A stretch of 64,000 nucleotides of DNA from Rusavskia elegans (taxonomy: Eukaryota > Ascomycota > Lecanoromycetes > Teloschistales > Teloschistaceae), in NCBI GenBank assembly GCA_011316305.1, contig SAUG01000167.1, positions 32,287 through 96,286 of the forward strand. The letters run 5' to 3'. Positions 10,759 to 20,815 of this stretch are shown in pieces. The notes under the pieces are model-generated. The model searched no databases, had not been told where the DNA came from, and saw only the letters and a program-made list of their open reading frames with translations. Both the position numbers and the translations under genes were made by a program. How positions within the stretch are numbered: position 1 is the first letter of the stretch; every line of letters starts with the position of its first letter.

Positions 10759-12563
10759 CACGCTGTGCCAGACTCCAAGCTTGGTTCTTGGAAACGAAGT
10801 TTGCATCGTTGTCGGTGCATGATCAGCACGATGGTGTCCAATGCAGCTGCCCAGGCTGACGTGGAGAGTGCACAGATCTTATTACTTGTCTTCGGGAAGC
10901 CACCAGTCTACTTCACCGAGCAAAGCATTCACCCTTACTGCAACACCACAAATTGAGTTGAGTGCGCTTTCGAACCGCCCAGTGATCCTTCCAATACTCC
11001 AGGAACTGCAATTGTCAGCTCAAGCTCGCATCGAAGCAAACTGATAGAACACAGTAGCCTATTTAGCTCATCGCCAACCGAAACCAAGGAGCTCGGCACG
11101 ACTGCAAGACATTGGGATACCAGCACTCTTTGTGGTATCGAGTTTTCACTTGAAAGCCTTGGATGCATTAGAGTCAGAGGACACGTCCACTTCGTGCGAT
11201 TCGGATTATCCATAAACTCCAGCACTGGAGTCGCTATCGCCATCAGTTCTATCAAGCTGCATTTTCCTGTATAAGCTGACGAAATCGCTGTACGATCTTC
11301 GTATTCGTCCATTCAGACAAGTCACAAACCCTGCGCTCAGATCTTTTTTCTCGAAACGCACGAAGGATGACTCGAAACCCAAGAAGCACAAAGCACATTT
11401 CAAGGACAAAAGGACGTCCCACTCGGATATATCGATGGTGGGCTGTCTTACAGCAGCCTTTCAGCAGCGAATTGCCATCCCAGGAGACTTTGCCATTTCC
11501 GAATCAGCGAAACCCCAAAACGCCTATGCCATCCTTTGGCCCTCCAGAGATTCGCTTAATCGGTCGTCATTGGAAGGAACCTTGGGATCGTTGGCGACTT
11601 GTGCTATTGCCTCATCCTCTTCTTCCTTCTTACAAATCACGCTTTCGCCACAATATCTTCATCTTCTTCGAATATTGCACAGTCGAGGTCACTTCTCTCT
11701 TTCATGATGCCGCGGAAAACGGCGAGAGTCTTGTCCACGAGCTCCTGACGTGCATCAGGGGTACTTCGAGCGACTGGTTTCGTGAACAGAGACAGCAGTG
11801 GATACCCATTGAAGAATCACCTCCAGAGTCGAACCAGAAAGAGCCTCTGAATTTTTGTTCCCCAGGATGCCACCAACCTCGATCTTGGTTCTTTATGCTT
11901 TGAGCAAAACTGGGACTACTCGTCATCCTCGAATTCCTTACTTGTGCGGCCGAGTCTGTATATGTTGCAAGTAAGGTTACAGGACCGACCCCATCCTTGA
12001 GCAGTCCCCATCATTCCGAGCCTTTGCATTATCGGCAGAACTCGGGATTGCTTGCGTGGTCCGTTTATATCGGATCTCGAAAACGCTTCGGTCAATAAAG
12101 GTATCTCCGGATCCTACATTATGGAAACCGCAGCTAAGCTAGGACTTTGCAGATAAAGCAGATCCCTAACAGGAGTGGCGCTTGCATTTCGGCCTCTCAT
12201 GGGCTTTCCGACATCAGATGCATCGGCAATCATCTTGGTCGTTGGTCCAACCCACCAGCAACAACTTTGTAACCGATGCAATGCAGACCTTGAAGGGCGA
12301 AATTTTCCTGCAACTCCTACACCCGTCATCCCTTTCGAAGAGATCATACGATCAGCGATCCCGACCGCCGTGGAGTCCTACATTCCGCGCTTCCTGAGAG
12401 AATCGTTCTCATACGATTTCCTTTTAAGGCCATGAGTGGTCTTTATACGCATACTTCGTGCTCATGATTTGGGCTGTTCTCGCTGGAGTTTTCACCCCGT
12501 ATCAAGGGCAGTTCTTGCCCAGTTTGATGAGAAAATCCACAGCATCGAAGAGGCTGTCAGTAA
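10759..12563. other. Coding-like but broken frames, no confident gene
   Basis: Several medium open frames overlap here, for example plus-strand frames at about 10985-11280 (Ser/Thr-rich, no ATG), 11367-11903 and 12175-12435. They switch frame without clean splice sites linking them. The pattern suggests remnants of one or more orphan genes, but I cannot build a model. Confidence 0.35.
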
Positions 12564-13736
12564 ATGGTCGCCGTTCATGCCTGGCCCCTGTCCAGCTTCA
12601 TCAGTTTCAAGAACTTCGTCTCTACAATCTCCACCAAAGTCCGCAAGGCCATCCACTCTACCTTCCCCCACTCCGCAGGATACGTGCGCCTGGTGCCCGA
12701 TGACCACGTAGAGCGCCTGCAAGAATATGGATACTTGACGAAAAGCCGCAACGAAAAGAGGAGAAGAAGTGCTCCGCCGACAAACAAGAAATTTCCTCGT
12801 CTGGCGGACCCCCGATGGCGCATCACTAAAGACCAAAGAGGCTTTTTGAAAGTCCCTACGGACCGATTTGGGTATATCTACGTGTGTGAAGAACATGAGA
12901 TATTCTGTTTCCGTTCCACACTCCACACTAGCAAATGCGTAGGAGACGGGGGAGATGGCGTATGTGAATCTGGGGTTGATGTGCCCAAACGTTTGAACCA
13001 GGCGTCGACGGCCTGCTTCAAGCGGGACTTGATGATATTGTCGGAAAAGAATGGATCGCATCAGCAATGCGCGGCGATCTCAAAGAAGCGGTACCAATCC
13101 TGCAAAGGCTCTACGAAAAGATCATTCAGCGAGATGGTCGATACCCATCCGCAACGACACTCAAAAACTTTCTGAAACAGAGAACCGATACAATAAAGTG
13201 ATTCAAAGATCTTTTAAAAACGCTTAGGAAACTCACGGAACACACTTGATGACATTCTCTAAGAAATTCCAGATGACAGTGGTCGGGTGCATAACGGACT
13301 GGATGTAGCCAAAGACGAAGACGAAAGTCAGTCCAAAAAGACATATCCAAGCCAACAAAACTGGGGTCTTATCGTGCAGCTCGGCGGACTTGCCGAGCCA
13401 GACGAGGCGTTGAAAGAATTCCTGCATGGGAGTGTCGATGACAAGGCCACTGAGTTTTTGAGAAAACGCAATCATCTTACCGTGGACAAATTCGAGACGC
13501 TTTGCGAGGAAGTTTTTGGAATAAGGGTACCGAGAAATCCTATAGACCGTGTCTATCGTCTTCTACTACTATTAGGGATCTACGACAGGGCGTGCAATCT
13601 TTATTTACCCGAGGATTTCGACGCTTGGAAGGACCGTAAGATTGGCAAGGTAGCATCCAATCTGGACTTCGTCTGCAAGACGCTAGGTCCTAGGAACATC
13701 TTTTGGCTTCATCGCGAATTCTCGAATTTATTATAA
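12564..13736 (+). CDS. Orphan gene, 5' structure uncertain, possibly decayed
   Basis: Not recognised. Three coding-like blocks in different frames follow each other: 12564 to about 12950 (contains RLQEYGYLTKSRNEKRRR and RFGYIYVCEEHEIFCF), 13002-13197 (contains GKEWIASAMRGDLKEAVPI) and 13280-13736 (contains NWGLIVQLGGLAEPDEALKE and ends FWLHREFSNLL). The second and third join cleanly through an intron 13198-13279 with phase kept. The first and second need either an intron ending at the CAG at 12999-13001 or a 1-base frameshift near 12980; I could not find a convincing donor. Amino-acid composition of blocks two and three is that of a real soluble protein. It may be an intact gene with an unusual first intron or a recent pseudogene. 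Confidence 0.35.
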
Positions 13737-14648
13737 GTGCCTCGCCTCCTTTCAGTGTAGGCATGACCTGTAGCACCCCTATATTATATCCACGTTGCGA
13801 GAAAATATACTAAAAAGACGGTGCTGCAGCCTTAACAAGGTTACCAAATCCGGGGAGAGCTACTGCGCAGCAATGGCAAGGCTCACAGAGCTATCAATTC
13901 AAGATATAAAAGAATCAAAAAGTCTATTGGTCTCGAGCTTTTGCCCACAGTATGGAGCGACCATCGCAAGAGAAGATGTGGACCAACACGCTTCATGAAA
14001 CTTGACACTCCAGCGAAACAGAAGAAGGACATGATCGAGGAGGCAGGCGCTCGCCGCCATGTAGAAACTTCGACGCCGAAACCAAAAGATTCCCACCCCT
14101 CGCCGATCACCCTTGAGGTATTTCGGCAGGCCAGAGAGACTTCCTGAAAGGCCTTGCGGACCAGTATGGATACCACTACATTAACTTGGGGTCCAGCAAG
14201 ACCGCTTCATGACGGAGGGTGTCCTGCGCGTCAATCGGCAGACTTGCAACTGTCAGCAAAATCGGAGACCACACCAGCGCATGGGATACCATTGCCGACT
14301 CTGTGGTCGTGTTCTTCACAAACTGTCAGATCCCAAAACCCCAGTCACTCACTTCACCTAACGCCCGCATGTGTACTCATTATCTCTAAATTGGCCCTGA
14401 CGGACTACGCATGTTACTTGCCTGAGTCTGGTGCCCACTAACCGCGACTCTGATGCTTCTTCTACCATCTATCCCTCTTCCTCCATCACCTAAGCTATCT
14501 CAAGCTTCTTTTCCCCCCTCTCTATCAGTTCACTCTTCTCCGCCTCTAGTTCCGTCTGCGGTTACTCCTCCACTTACATCACCATCAGGACCGGACGAAT
14601 GCACCATCGGCTTCCACCGACAAAGTTTCAAGAACTGTTGCAACAATC
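13737..14648. other. No gene supported
   Basis: Short frames only. The one of note (14453-14689) is a Pro/Ser-rich stretch followed by a short Cys-rich end (NCCNNLECICC). It overlaps the start of the fragment annotated at 14649 in another frame and has no supporting splice or promoter evidence. Confidence 0.35.
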
Positions 14649-15309
14649 TTGAATGCATCTGCTGCGATCCTTACCCACCGCCACTTTAACAATGTCCTCA
14701 TATCATCAAGCGCACGCGAAGTGCTACACTCCCCCCCGAAGCAAGCAAAAGAAGATATCTGTCCATTCCTGGGCCTTGCGGCCGAACTTCCTGACATGAT
14801 CTACCGCAAATTGCTCCATAAAGATCAGGGAAGTCCACGAGGACTGATCTCTTCAACCTCACTGACGGTTCTCTACAGCTCAGAGATTTTTCTTCTAACA
14901 AAAGTGGGAAGAGTTTCTGGTATACATTAGACCTAAATCGGGGCGGGAGTTTCCTGCATTCGATCTGGAGCAAAATCTTCTAATCCCATATGAAGAGAAG
15001 TTGGCGAAAAGGGACGAAGCACTGCGAGGTCTACGAGCGTGGGAACGGGAGACTCAACGACTAGGCCAAATTCTTTATTCATTCCAGGAATTGAGCAAAA
15101 GTCTTGATCGCCCGGGAACACCGCTATCTCAGCAAGGCACTGGCGGAGGCTGTCTTTACGTTCCAGGCCCGGATCCCTCGAGCCAACGAACGCATATATC
15201 TACCTATCCGAATATTGACCAGGCGAAATGGAATGAGCTCGTGAAGTCGGTAGATGCCGGGGAGAAGACCTTTACATTGGCATTTGACGATCAGTGGTGC
15301 AAGCGATAA
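14649..15309 (+). pseudogene. Frameshifted fragment resembling an F-box/2EXR-type protein
   Basis: The frame from 14649 contains CPFLGLAAELPDMIYRKLL at 14760-14815, which resembles the 'P-F-L-x-L-P-x-E-L-R-x-x-I-Y' opening of the large F-box-like/2EXR families of filamentous fungi. That frame ends at 14930. A second frame starting inside it continues at about 14905-15309 with WEEFLVYIRPKSGREFPAFD and a charged helical stretch (LAKRDEALRGLRAWERETQR), as would be expected downstream. The two are separated by a change of frame at about 14900 without a good intron. I therefore read it as a broken copy. The family assignment rests on a short motif only. Confidence 0.35.
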
Positions 15310-15471
15310 GAGACTCGGGGGTATCCGTTCGGAATACTTTTTGACCTATTCCGCATCGTCGCCCCGTCAAGAGAATGCAGTTGCAAAAGTACAGCGGGGA
15401 CTTGGGCCGATGCCATAAATCATTGGCCATAAAAATTAGATACTACCAATGCGGTTGTTCCAGCGCGCTTC

Positions 15472-16163
15472 GTGTATGGCCTCCCAAAAACACACTCGGA
15501 GCTCATCTCAACAGTGGAAGAAGTAAGGGAGTTACTTCATGGAGACGCTCCCAAATTGCAGCGCCGGCAAATTGATCAAGATGTGCGGTTAGGTATCTTT
15601 ACTTTGATATTACAACAAAACTATCGAGTATCTGCTTTTTTTCGTGATTCCTTTGATTGTCCTTGCGCTTATTGGTATCCTCCTCTTGATGGAGATGGAG
15701 ATGGAGATGGAGATGGAGATGGAAATGAATCCCCACTCTACAAAGCTAGGCCTATCACAATGCGCAGAGAAACTCGTTACTCGCTCGTGAGGATTCGAAG
15801 GGTCAGTACAGTAGGTGGAAGCCTTTGCCGGTAATTCGGAGCATTACATGCTGACGGAGGTAAGTGTATCCTCTAAGGGTATGAAGATGAACGAACGAAC
15901 GGCTTGACCAGCGGTTGGAGGAGGCATCCAAAGTCATGAATTCGAAAACAAATAAAGCAGTGGAAGAACTCGGCAGCGTCAGGAAAGATCTTGACGCTCA
16001 GACAGCAAAGACGTACCAAATGCGTGCGGAAAGCCGTGAGAAACCGCATGCAGACTCTCAAATGGAAGGCAAGAATGTGCTGGCCGAGAACTCCAGATTG
16101 GAGATCGTCAACCGCGATGCAAAGCTCCATCATAAGCAAAGAAAGGAGAACATAGCTGAGTAG
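15472..16163 (+). other. Coding-like fragments, unassigned
   Basis: Two plus-strand frames look protein-like but are not recognised. The first (15472-15834) opens around YGLPKTHSELISTVEEVRELL and carries a run of Gly-Asp encoded by a hexamer repeat. The second (about 15905-16163) is a charged, heptad-like helix (EEASKVMNSKTNKAVEELGS). No splice sites connect them convincingly. They may be remnants of the same decayed region as the neighbours. Confidence 0.3.
15688..15723 (+). repeat. GATGGA hexamer microsatellite, six copies
   Basis: Six perfect copies of GATGGA at 15688-15723, in a frame that reads alternating Gly and Asp. Confidence 0.85.
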
Positions 16164-16321
16164 CTAGCTATGGACAGAAGGGACTCTGAACTGCAAACTA
16201 GACAAGGTGAAGGGCCGGAAACGATGAGTATGCTTGACAGCAGCGAACCCGCGACCACGGGCAACGAAGATGATGACAAAACCCTGGCCAACATGAATAT
16301 CAAGAGAAATTTTCTCGCTCT

Positions 16322-17231
16322 CCAAACAAATCAGAAGACTCGGATAAGCCATTCTACCGGGTATCCTATAATCTCATTCCCATTGCACCAGGTCTTACCA
16401 AGGACCAATATATATCATACTTAGCCTGCATCAAAACAGATTTTCAGATCACAGAAACACATCGGAAGAAGTCTGACGCATTCAGATTCTTAAGGCGTAC
16501 CCTGAAACTCATCAAGGTGCGTTACAACACAACGGTAGTGTTCTTACGTTCAGACAGAGAGCCTACATTAGGAGGGGAGTTCAAGAGACTCATAGACGGA
16601 TACGGAATCACCTAGGAGCCATCTGCTGCAGATACCCAAGCTCAAAACGGACATTCAGAACGCCTTGGTCATATCCTGATCTTGAAGGCAAGAGCACTGC
16701 GGCACGCTGGACATCTACCAGCCTATCTATAGCCTTGGATTGTCGAAGCTGCATCATATTTGATGAACCGAACCCCGAAACACAAGCTCAAATGCAACAG
16801 CATTCGTACCCTACCTCGGACATCTCAGAATATTTGGTTGCAAGGCCTACGCCTTGAACAAATACATTCCGAAGCTCGATAAGCTTCTACCAAGGGCCCA
16901 CATTAGATTCCTGGTTGGCTATAAGAGCACAAATATTTTCCTGATCTGGATACTATCCCAACGTAAGGTAATCGCCACTCGTGATATTACATTCGACGAG
17001 GAGTCATTTTACGGGCCAGGCGAGATTGATCAAGCCCAATTAGAAAAGGAACCGTTCATCTACGATACTCTAGACATCGGAAACACAGAATTAAGCCATC
17101 CTCGCGTCACCGAACTCAGCGACGATAGCGAAGATAAAGAAGATGAAGGGGAACCATTCGATCAGTCTTCTGCTGAACAAGCTCAACAGGAAGAACCTCT
17201 TCTTCTCAGGGGGTGGAACACCGCAATATAA
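16322..17231 (+). mobile_element. Decayed Ty1/copia retrotransposon integrase fragment
   Basis: Recognisable copia-type integrase sequence. Up to about 16800 one frame reads the core: YNLIPIAPGLTKDQYISYL, VVFLRSDREPTLGGEF and AQNGHSERLGHILILKARA, followed by a NRTP motif. From about 16815 another frame reads the C-terminal region: HLRIFGCKAYALNKYIP, PRAHIRFLVGYKSTNIF and TRDITFDEESFYGPGE. Lesions: the expected first catalytic Asp (in the 'YDLI' position) is Asn at 16370-16372, in-frame TAG codons lie at 16613 and 16730, and the frame changes near 16800. The later Asp and Glu positions (SDRE, SERLG) remain. No gag, reverse transcriptase, RNase H or LTR was seen, so this is a dead fragment. Confidence 0.85.
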
Positions 17232-17267
17232 CATCTTGAATGAATACGGAGATCATCTTCCCAAAAT

Positions 17268-17729
17268 TTGGACCGTCACGCTTGGGCAGCATCTGTCCCT
17301 GCTTTCACTGGTCAAGCAGTTAAACAAGCTCATGCACTCGATCGTACACTGACGAATTCCGGACGAGTTTCAGCGGAGCTGCTCTCTAATGCGAATACTG
17401 CTCTCCGCGACAATTACGTGCCTGGAGCATTTGGTGACGAAGATGTATGTCCACATCATGGGCCTTACCTCAGCAAAGATCGCGCCGAGCCGAATGGCGA
17501 GTACGATCACAGCAATATCCTTGAGACCCTATTGCATGAGATGCTGCACGCCATGTACACCCTTGTGAAGCCTGGTGACTGGAAGCCAGCATATAATTGG
17601 CTTCGAAGTCCTGTTTTTCAATGGGCAATTCATACCATTTATCCTTACATTTTCTCCTCTCGCAAAGTCATCCCTGAAAGTCCAACAGGAAATTACAGCT
17701 ACAATTCCTCACGATCACATTATAGATAG
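17268..17729 (+). pseudogene. Relic with HEMLH zinc-protease (SprT-like) motif
   Basis: The open frame encodes 153 residues beginning at a non-ATG codon. It contains the segment DRAEPNGEYDHSNILETLL followed by HEMLHAMYTL, i.e. an HExxH zinc site preceded by a hydrophobic helix, as in SprT-like metalloprotease domains of fungi. The downstream third zinc ligand cannot be identified. A second, damaged copy of the same segment lies at about 17940-18001 (PNGEYSYSGILETLFHES), where the second His is lost. There is no good start codon or promoter, and the segment follows directly on a dead retrotransposon. I read it as a broken duplicated gene piece; the family label is inferred from the motif alone. 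Confidence 0.4.
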
Positions 17730-17805
17730 CAGCCTGCGAGGTGTATCAACTCAACTTCAGAAATTCCGACGACTGAGATTATGAGCATTTCATCGATCGG
17801 AATAC

Positions 17806-17853
17806 CTATCTGCTCACAAAGCTATCTGCTCACAAAGCTATCTGCTCACAAAG
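17806..17853 (+). repeat. 16-bp tandem repeat, three perfect copies
   Basis: CTATCTGCTCACAAAG occurs three times in a row at 17806, 17822 and 17838, and degenerates at both ends. Confidence 0.9.
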
Positions 17854-18053
17854 AGCAGATGCATGCTCTAGTGCAGAGAAGCAGAACCTAACGCATTCAA
17901 AAGGACTATGAGAGTGCGGCTCGAAAAACTCATACAGAACCACCCGAATGGCGAGTACAGCTACAGCGGTATCCTCGAGACCCTGTTCCACGAAAGTTGT
18001 CCGTTGGAAACTACTTGCCATCCAGGAACGAAGCTTCCCTTCGGCAACCAGCT

Positions 18054-18492
18054 GCCCTTCGCCAACGAGCCCTTACTGTGGGCACAAAGTCTACACTGCC
18101 TAGCGAAAAAGGCTGGCGAACCTCGTTATAAGTACGACAATTACATGCAGAGATTCAGAACAGCCGTTCGGAAATTATTTAACGTCTAGAAACAAGCCTC
18201 CCTTCGACAACGAGCCGTTCCAAGATTACCTGTCGTCCAGAAACGAGCAGTACTTCGACAACAAGCTACTATTTGCCCTTCGATAACGAGCCCTTACTCT
18301 GTAGGCACGAAGTATACACTGCCTAGCGAATGAGGCTGACGAACCTCGTTACAAGTACGACAAATGCATGCAGAGGTTCAAAACAGCCGTTCGGAAATTA
18401 TCTAACGTCTAGAAACAAGCCTCCCTCCGACAACGAGCCGTTCCAAAATCAGCTGTCGTCCAGAAACGAGCAGTACTTCGACAACAAGCTAC
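18054..18492 (+). repeat. Direct duplication with 221-bp period
   Basis: Two very similar copies, 18054-18269 and 18275-18492. Both open with GCCCTTCG..AACGAGCCCTTACT, pass through ACTGCCTAGCGAA and GAACCTCGTTA, and end with GAGCAGTACTTCGACAACAAGCTAC. Differences are scattered substitutions and small indels. The first copy keeps an open frame (17908-18189) that the second has lost. Confidence 0.85.
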
Positions 18493-18558
18493 CATTCGAC
18501 AACAAGCTACCATTCGACCACAAGATGCCCTTCGACAACAAGCTACCATTCGACAACG
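18477..18558 (+). repeat. 18-bp tandem repeat encoding a hexapeptide
   Basis: Between four and five copies of TTCGACAACAAGCTACCA, directly following the second 221-bp copy. In the frame 18330-18575 it reads PFDNKL repeated. Diverged versions of the same hexapeptide (LPFGNQ, LPFANE, PPFDNE) occur upstream from about 18025, so the larger duplication probably grew from this unit. Confidence 0.85.
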
Positions 18559-18575
18559 CATACTTCATACTATGA

Positions 18576-19239
18576 ACACCCATAAGAAGAAACCCAACGC
18601 ATGCAAAGAAATGCATGCTTAAGCTGAAGAATAACCCGATATAGCCCTTACATCGCTGTACATAAGACATAAGACAGGAGACTCTGCAACATTGAGATAC
18701 GCCTTAATATTTGTTATGGGCAAAACGTTTGGATCTCAAAACATCAATCTGGGATATTCGAAATATAGCCGAGGCTACACATCGCTAAAATGGAGAATGA
18801 GATTACGACCAGCCAGCCGATGCAGATGTGATGCAGATGTTGGGGGTTAGGAGAGAAAATGTATGACGGTGAAAGCAGATGCTAAGTAGACAAGGATTGA
18901 GGACACTGCGGACCATGTGAGAAGGGGAAAGAAACATGACGAGTGGTCAAGCTTGAGAAAATCAAAGGTGGTGATGAAATGAAGGAAAGGCAGCAAGTAT
19001 GTACCTGAACGTTTCTATAGAGATTAGGATTCGAGAATTCAATGAAAAATCGTTCGTATTCATATTGGATATTGTGCATTTCTTTATGAGTCCGCATACG
19101 CATGAGAATCTAGCTGTCTCGTGAAAAGCCCACCCTGGAATACCTTTCCCCCATGGACAAACCTCAGACACCATACGTCTGCCAAGCCCCGCCACCTCCA
19201 CGCCGTGATAATACCCAGCCGCTTTGCCCATATCATGTC
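18576..19239. other. No gene supported
   Basis: About 660 bp leading to the 3' end of the WBP2-like gene. Only short frames, no repeat. It marks the right edge of the accessory stretch. Confidence 0.5.
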
Positions 19240-20201
19240 TCATTTCGAAATCCTCAGATTCCGTTCCAAGTTATCCACCACACTATGACTATTCTGCTGT
19301 TGCGCTTCCTCGTAACCCGGTGGCGGTTCGTCCGGTGGCGTCTGTTGCTGTTCTGGCCGCCACGAATGGCTCTCGTCCCTTCCCGCGGAGGATACTGTAC
19401 TTCTGCTATCTCTTTGCGGTGTGAAGCTTGGTGCGGCGGTAGGCGTAATGGGCGTTGGCTGCTGTATAGGAGGATGCGGTGCAGCCGATACCGCCGTAGT
19501 ATTTCCAATATCCTCATAGGCGGGTAATTGCTCTAGGTTTATGTCTGACAGATCGGATGCGCCTTGTTGTCTTCCGCTCTCTCTTGCTACTTCGACGGCT
19601 TGCGTGATTGTCTCTTTGAGTCGCTCGTAGGTTGTGGCGAAGTCGAAGGCTCCGCCTTCTTTGAAGATCATGGAGAGCTTTATGTAGGCGTGGTGAGGAG
19701 GGATTCCGCCACCGACGACAGGCTTGAGTACACCGGTCCATGAGTTGGCGCCAAAGAAGGGGGATGCGACGTGCGTATCTTGGAGGTTGAGGATTGGGGC
19801 GGAAAATGATTGTAATTGTGGTGTAGGAGATGCTGGGAGATATACAATCTAAGTTTTAGCATTTTCGTTAGCCTTTAATAGATGCGGACTGAGTACACTA
19901 GAGCGAACCCTTTGACTCGTGATGTATGCGGTGCCGCCGCTGGAGCTAATGTTGAGCGGCTCTTTGCCAGGGTAGGAGTTGGGCGTTTGGAGTGAGAGAG
20001 TTGTTCGGGATGGAGAAGTGAGGAGTATACGTTCGCCGGGGAGAGGGACAAATTGGTGCTGCGGATTGAGCATGACCCAGCTGTCCAACATGATAGCGTT
20101 AGCGATGTTCTAGAAGCTTGACGCGGTCAAATATCAAAGCCTCCAGCCGTGGAAGGATTGGAGGCATCGCTGGTATGCAAGTTATCTTACTTGAGCGCCA
20201 T
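19240..20201 (-). CDS. WBP2-like protein with GRAM domain and PPxY motif
   Basis: Homologue of WW-domain-binding protein 2, a GRAM/PH-fold protein whose PPxY motifs recruit WW proteins such as Nedd4/Rsp5 ligases. Three exons: 20191-20201, 19909-20080 and 19240-19848, total 263 residues. The first exon is only 11 bases (ATGGCGCTCAA, GTAAGA donor) and joins at 20080 to give MALNWVMLNPQHQFVPLPGE, which matches the expected N-terminus far better than the ATG at 20091. The GRAM region runs to about residue 130 (ITSQRIVYLPASPTPQLQSF, PFFGANSWTGVL, IFKEGGAFDFATTYERLKE). The tail is Pro/Gln-rich with LPAYEDI and PPPGYEEA. The second donor is GTTCGC, unusual, with a CTAAC branch. Role is by homology only. 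Confidence 0.85.
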
Positions 20202-20815
20202 GTCTAAAGATCCTCAGTTGAAGCGTCGGTGCGACGCCTCTCGGATACGATCAGTAGCGAGGTGCTGAGAGGGTACTGTTCGGAGAGAATGAGCACCCGG
20301 ATGCCTGGGGTTTTGCAGGTCTCTGAAGCTTCAATAGAAATGACAAGAGATGTGATGGCCAGTAGTGTAGATGTAAGGGGGCTCAAGGATATACGTATAT
20401 CTTAGAGGTGCTTCGAATGGTTTCTCCTTGTGGTAGACCAAATGGAGCTTTATGATGACGAGGGGCATGTACGAGTACGAGTAAATTGACGCCGGGAGCG
20501 CTTGGCGACCCGAGGCGACCTGCTCCTGTAGAGGTAAGGTACTCCTGACAGGCTGACAGGTGTAATCCCTAATCAAGCCTCGCGGCATATATGCACTCGT
20601 GCATCGACGACGTTTATGAAAAGTAGGCTTGTGGCCTCTAATTTGACTGCCTCAATACGGTACATTGAGCGTGCTAGGGTATTGAGAACCTTCAAAACCA
20701 CACCAAAATGGGGGCCCTATAATTGACTTGATCTTAGTGGGTATTTGAGGTCTGACTGAGGTTTACAGGTATCTAAGCGGTATATCTACTGTTTGTTCCT
20801 ATGAAACATTGATCA
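20202..20815. promoter_or_regulatory. Upstream region of the WBP2-like gene
   Basis: About 610 bp between the WBP2-like start and the 3' end of the next minus-strand gene. It should hold the WBP2 promoter and the F-box gene terminator. No motif could be assigned. Confidence 0.45.

Noticed and set aside
17806..18558. CRISPR-like array
   Set aside because: Repeats are direct, abutting and coding-like without unique spacers, and the DNA is fungal nuclear.
20089..20091. ATG at 20091 as start of the WBP2-like gene
   Set aside because: The spliced 11-base exon gives a better family match with good donor, branch and acceptor.
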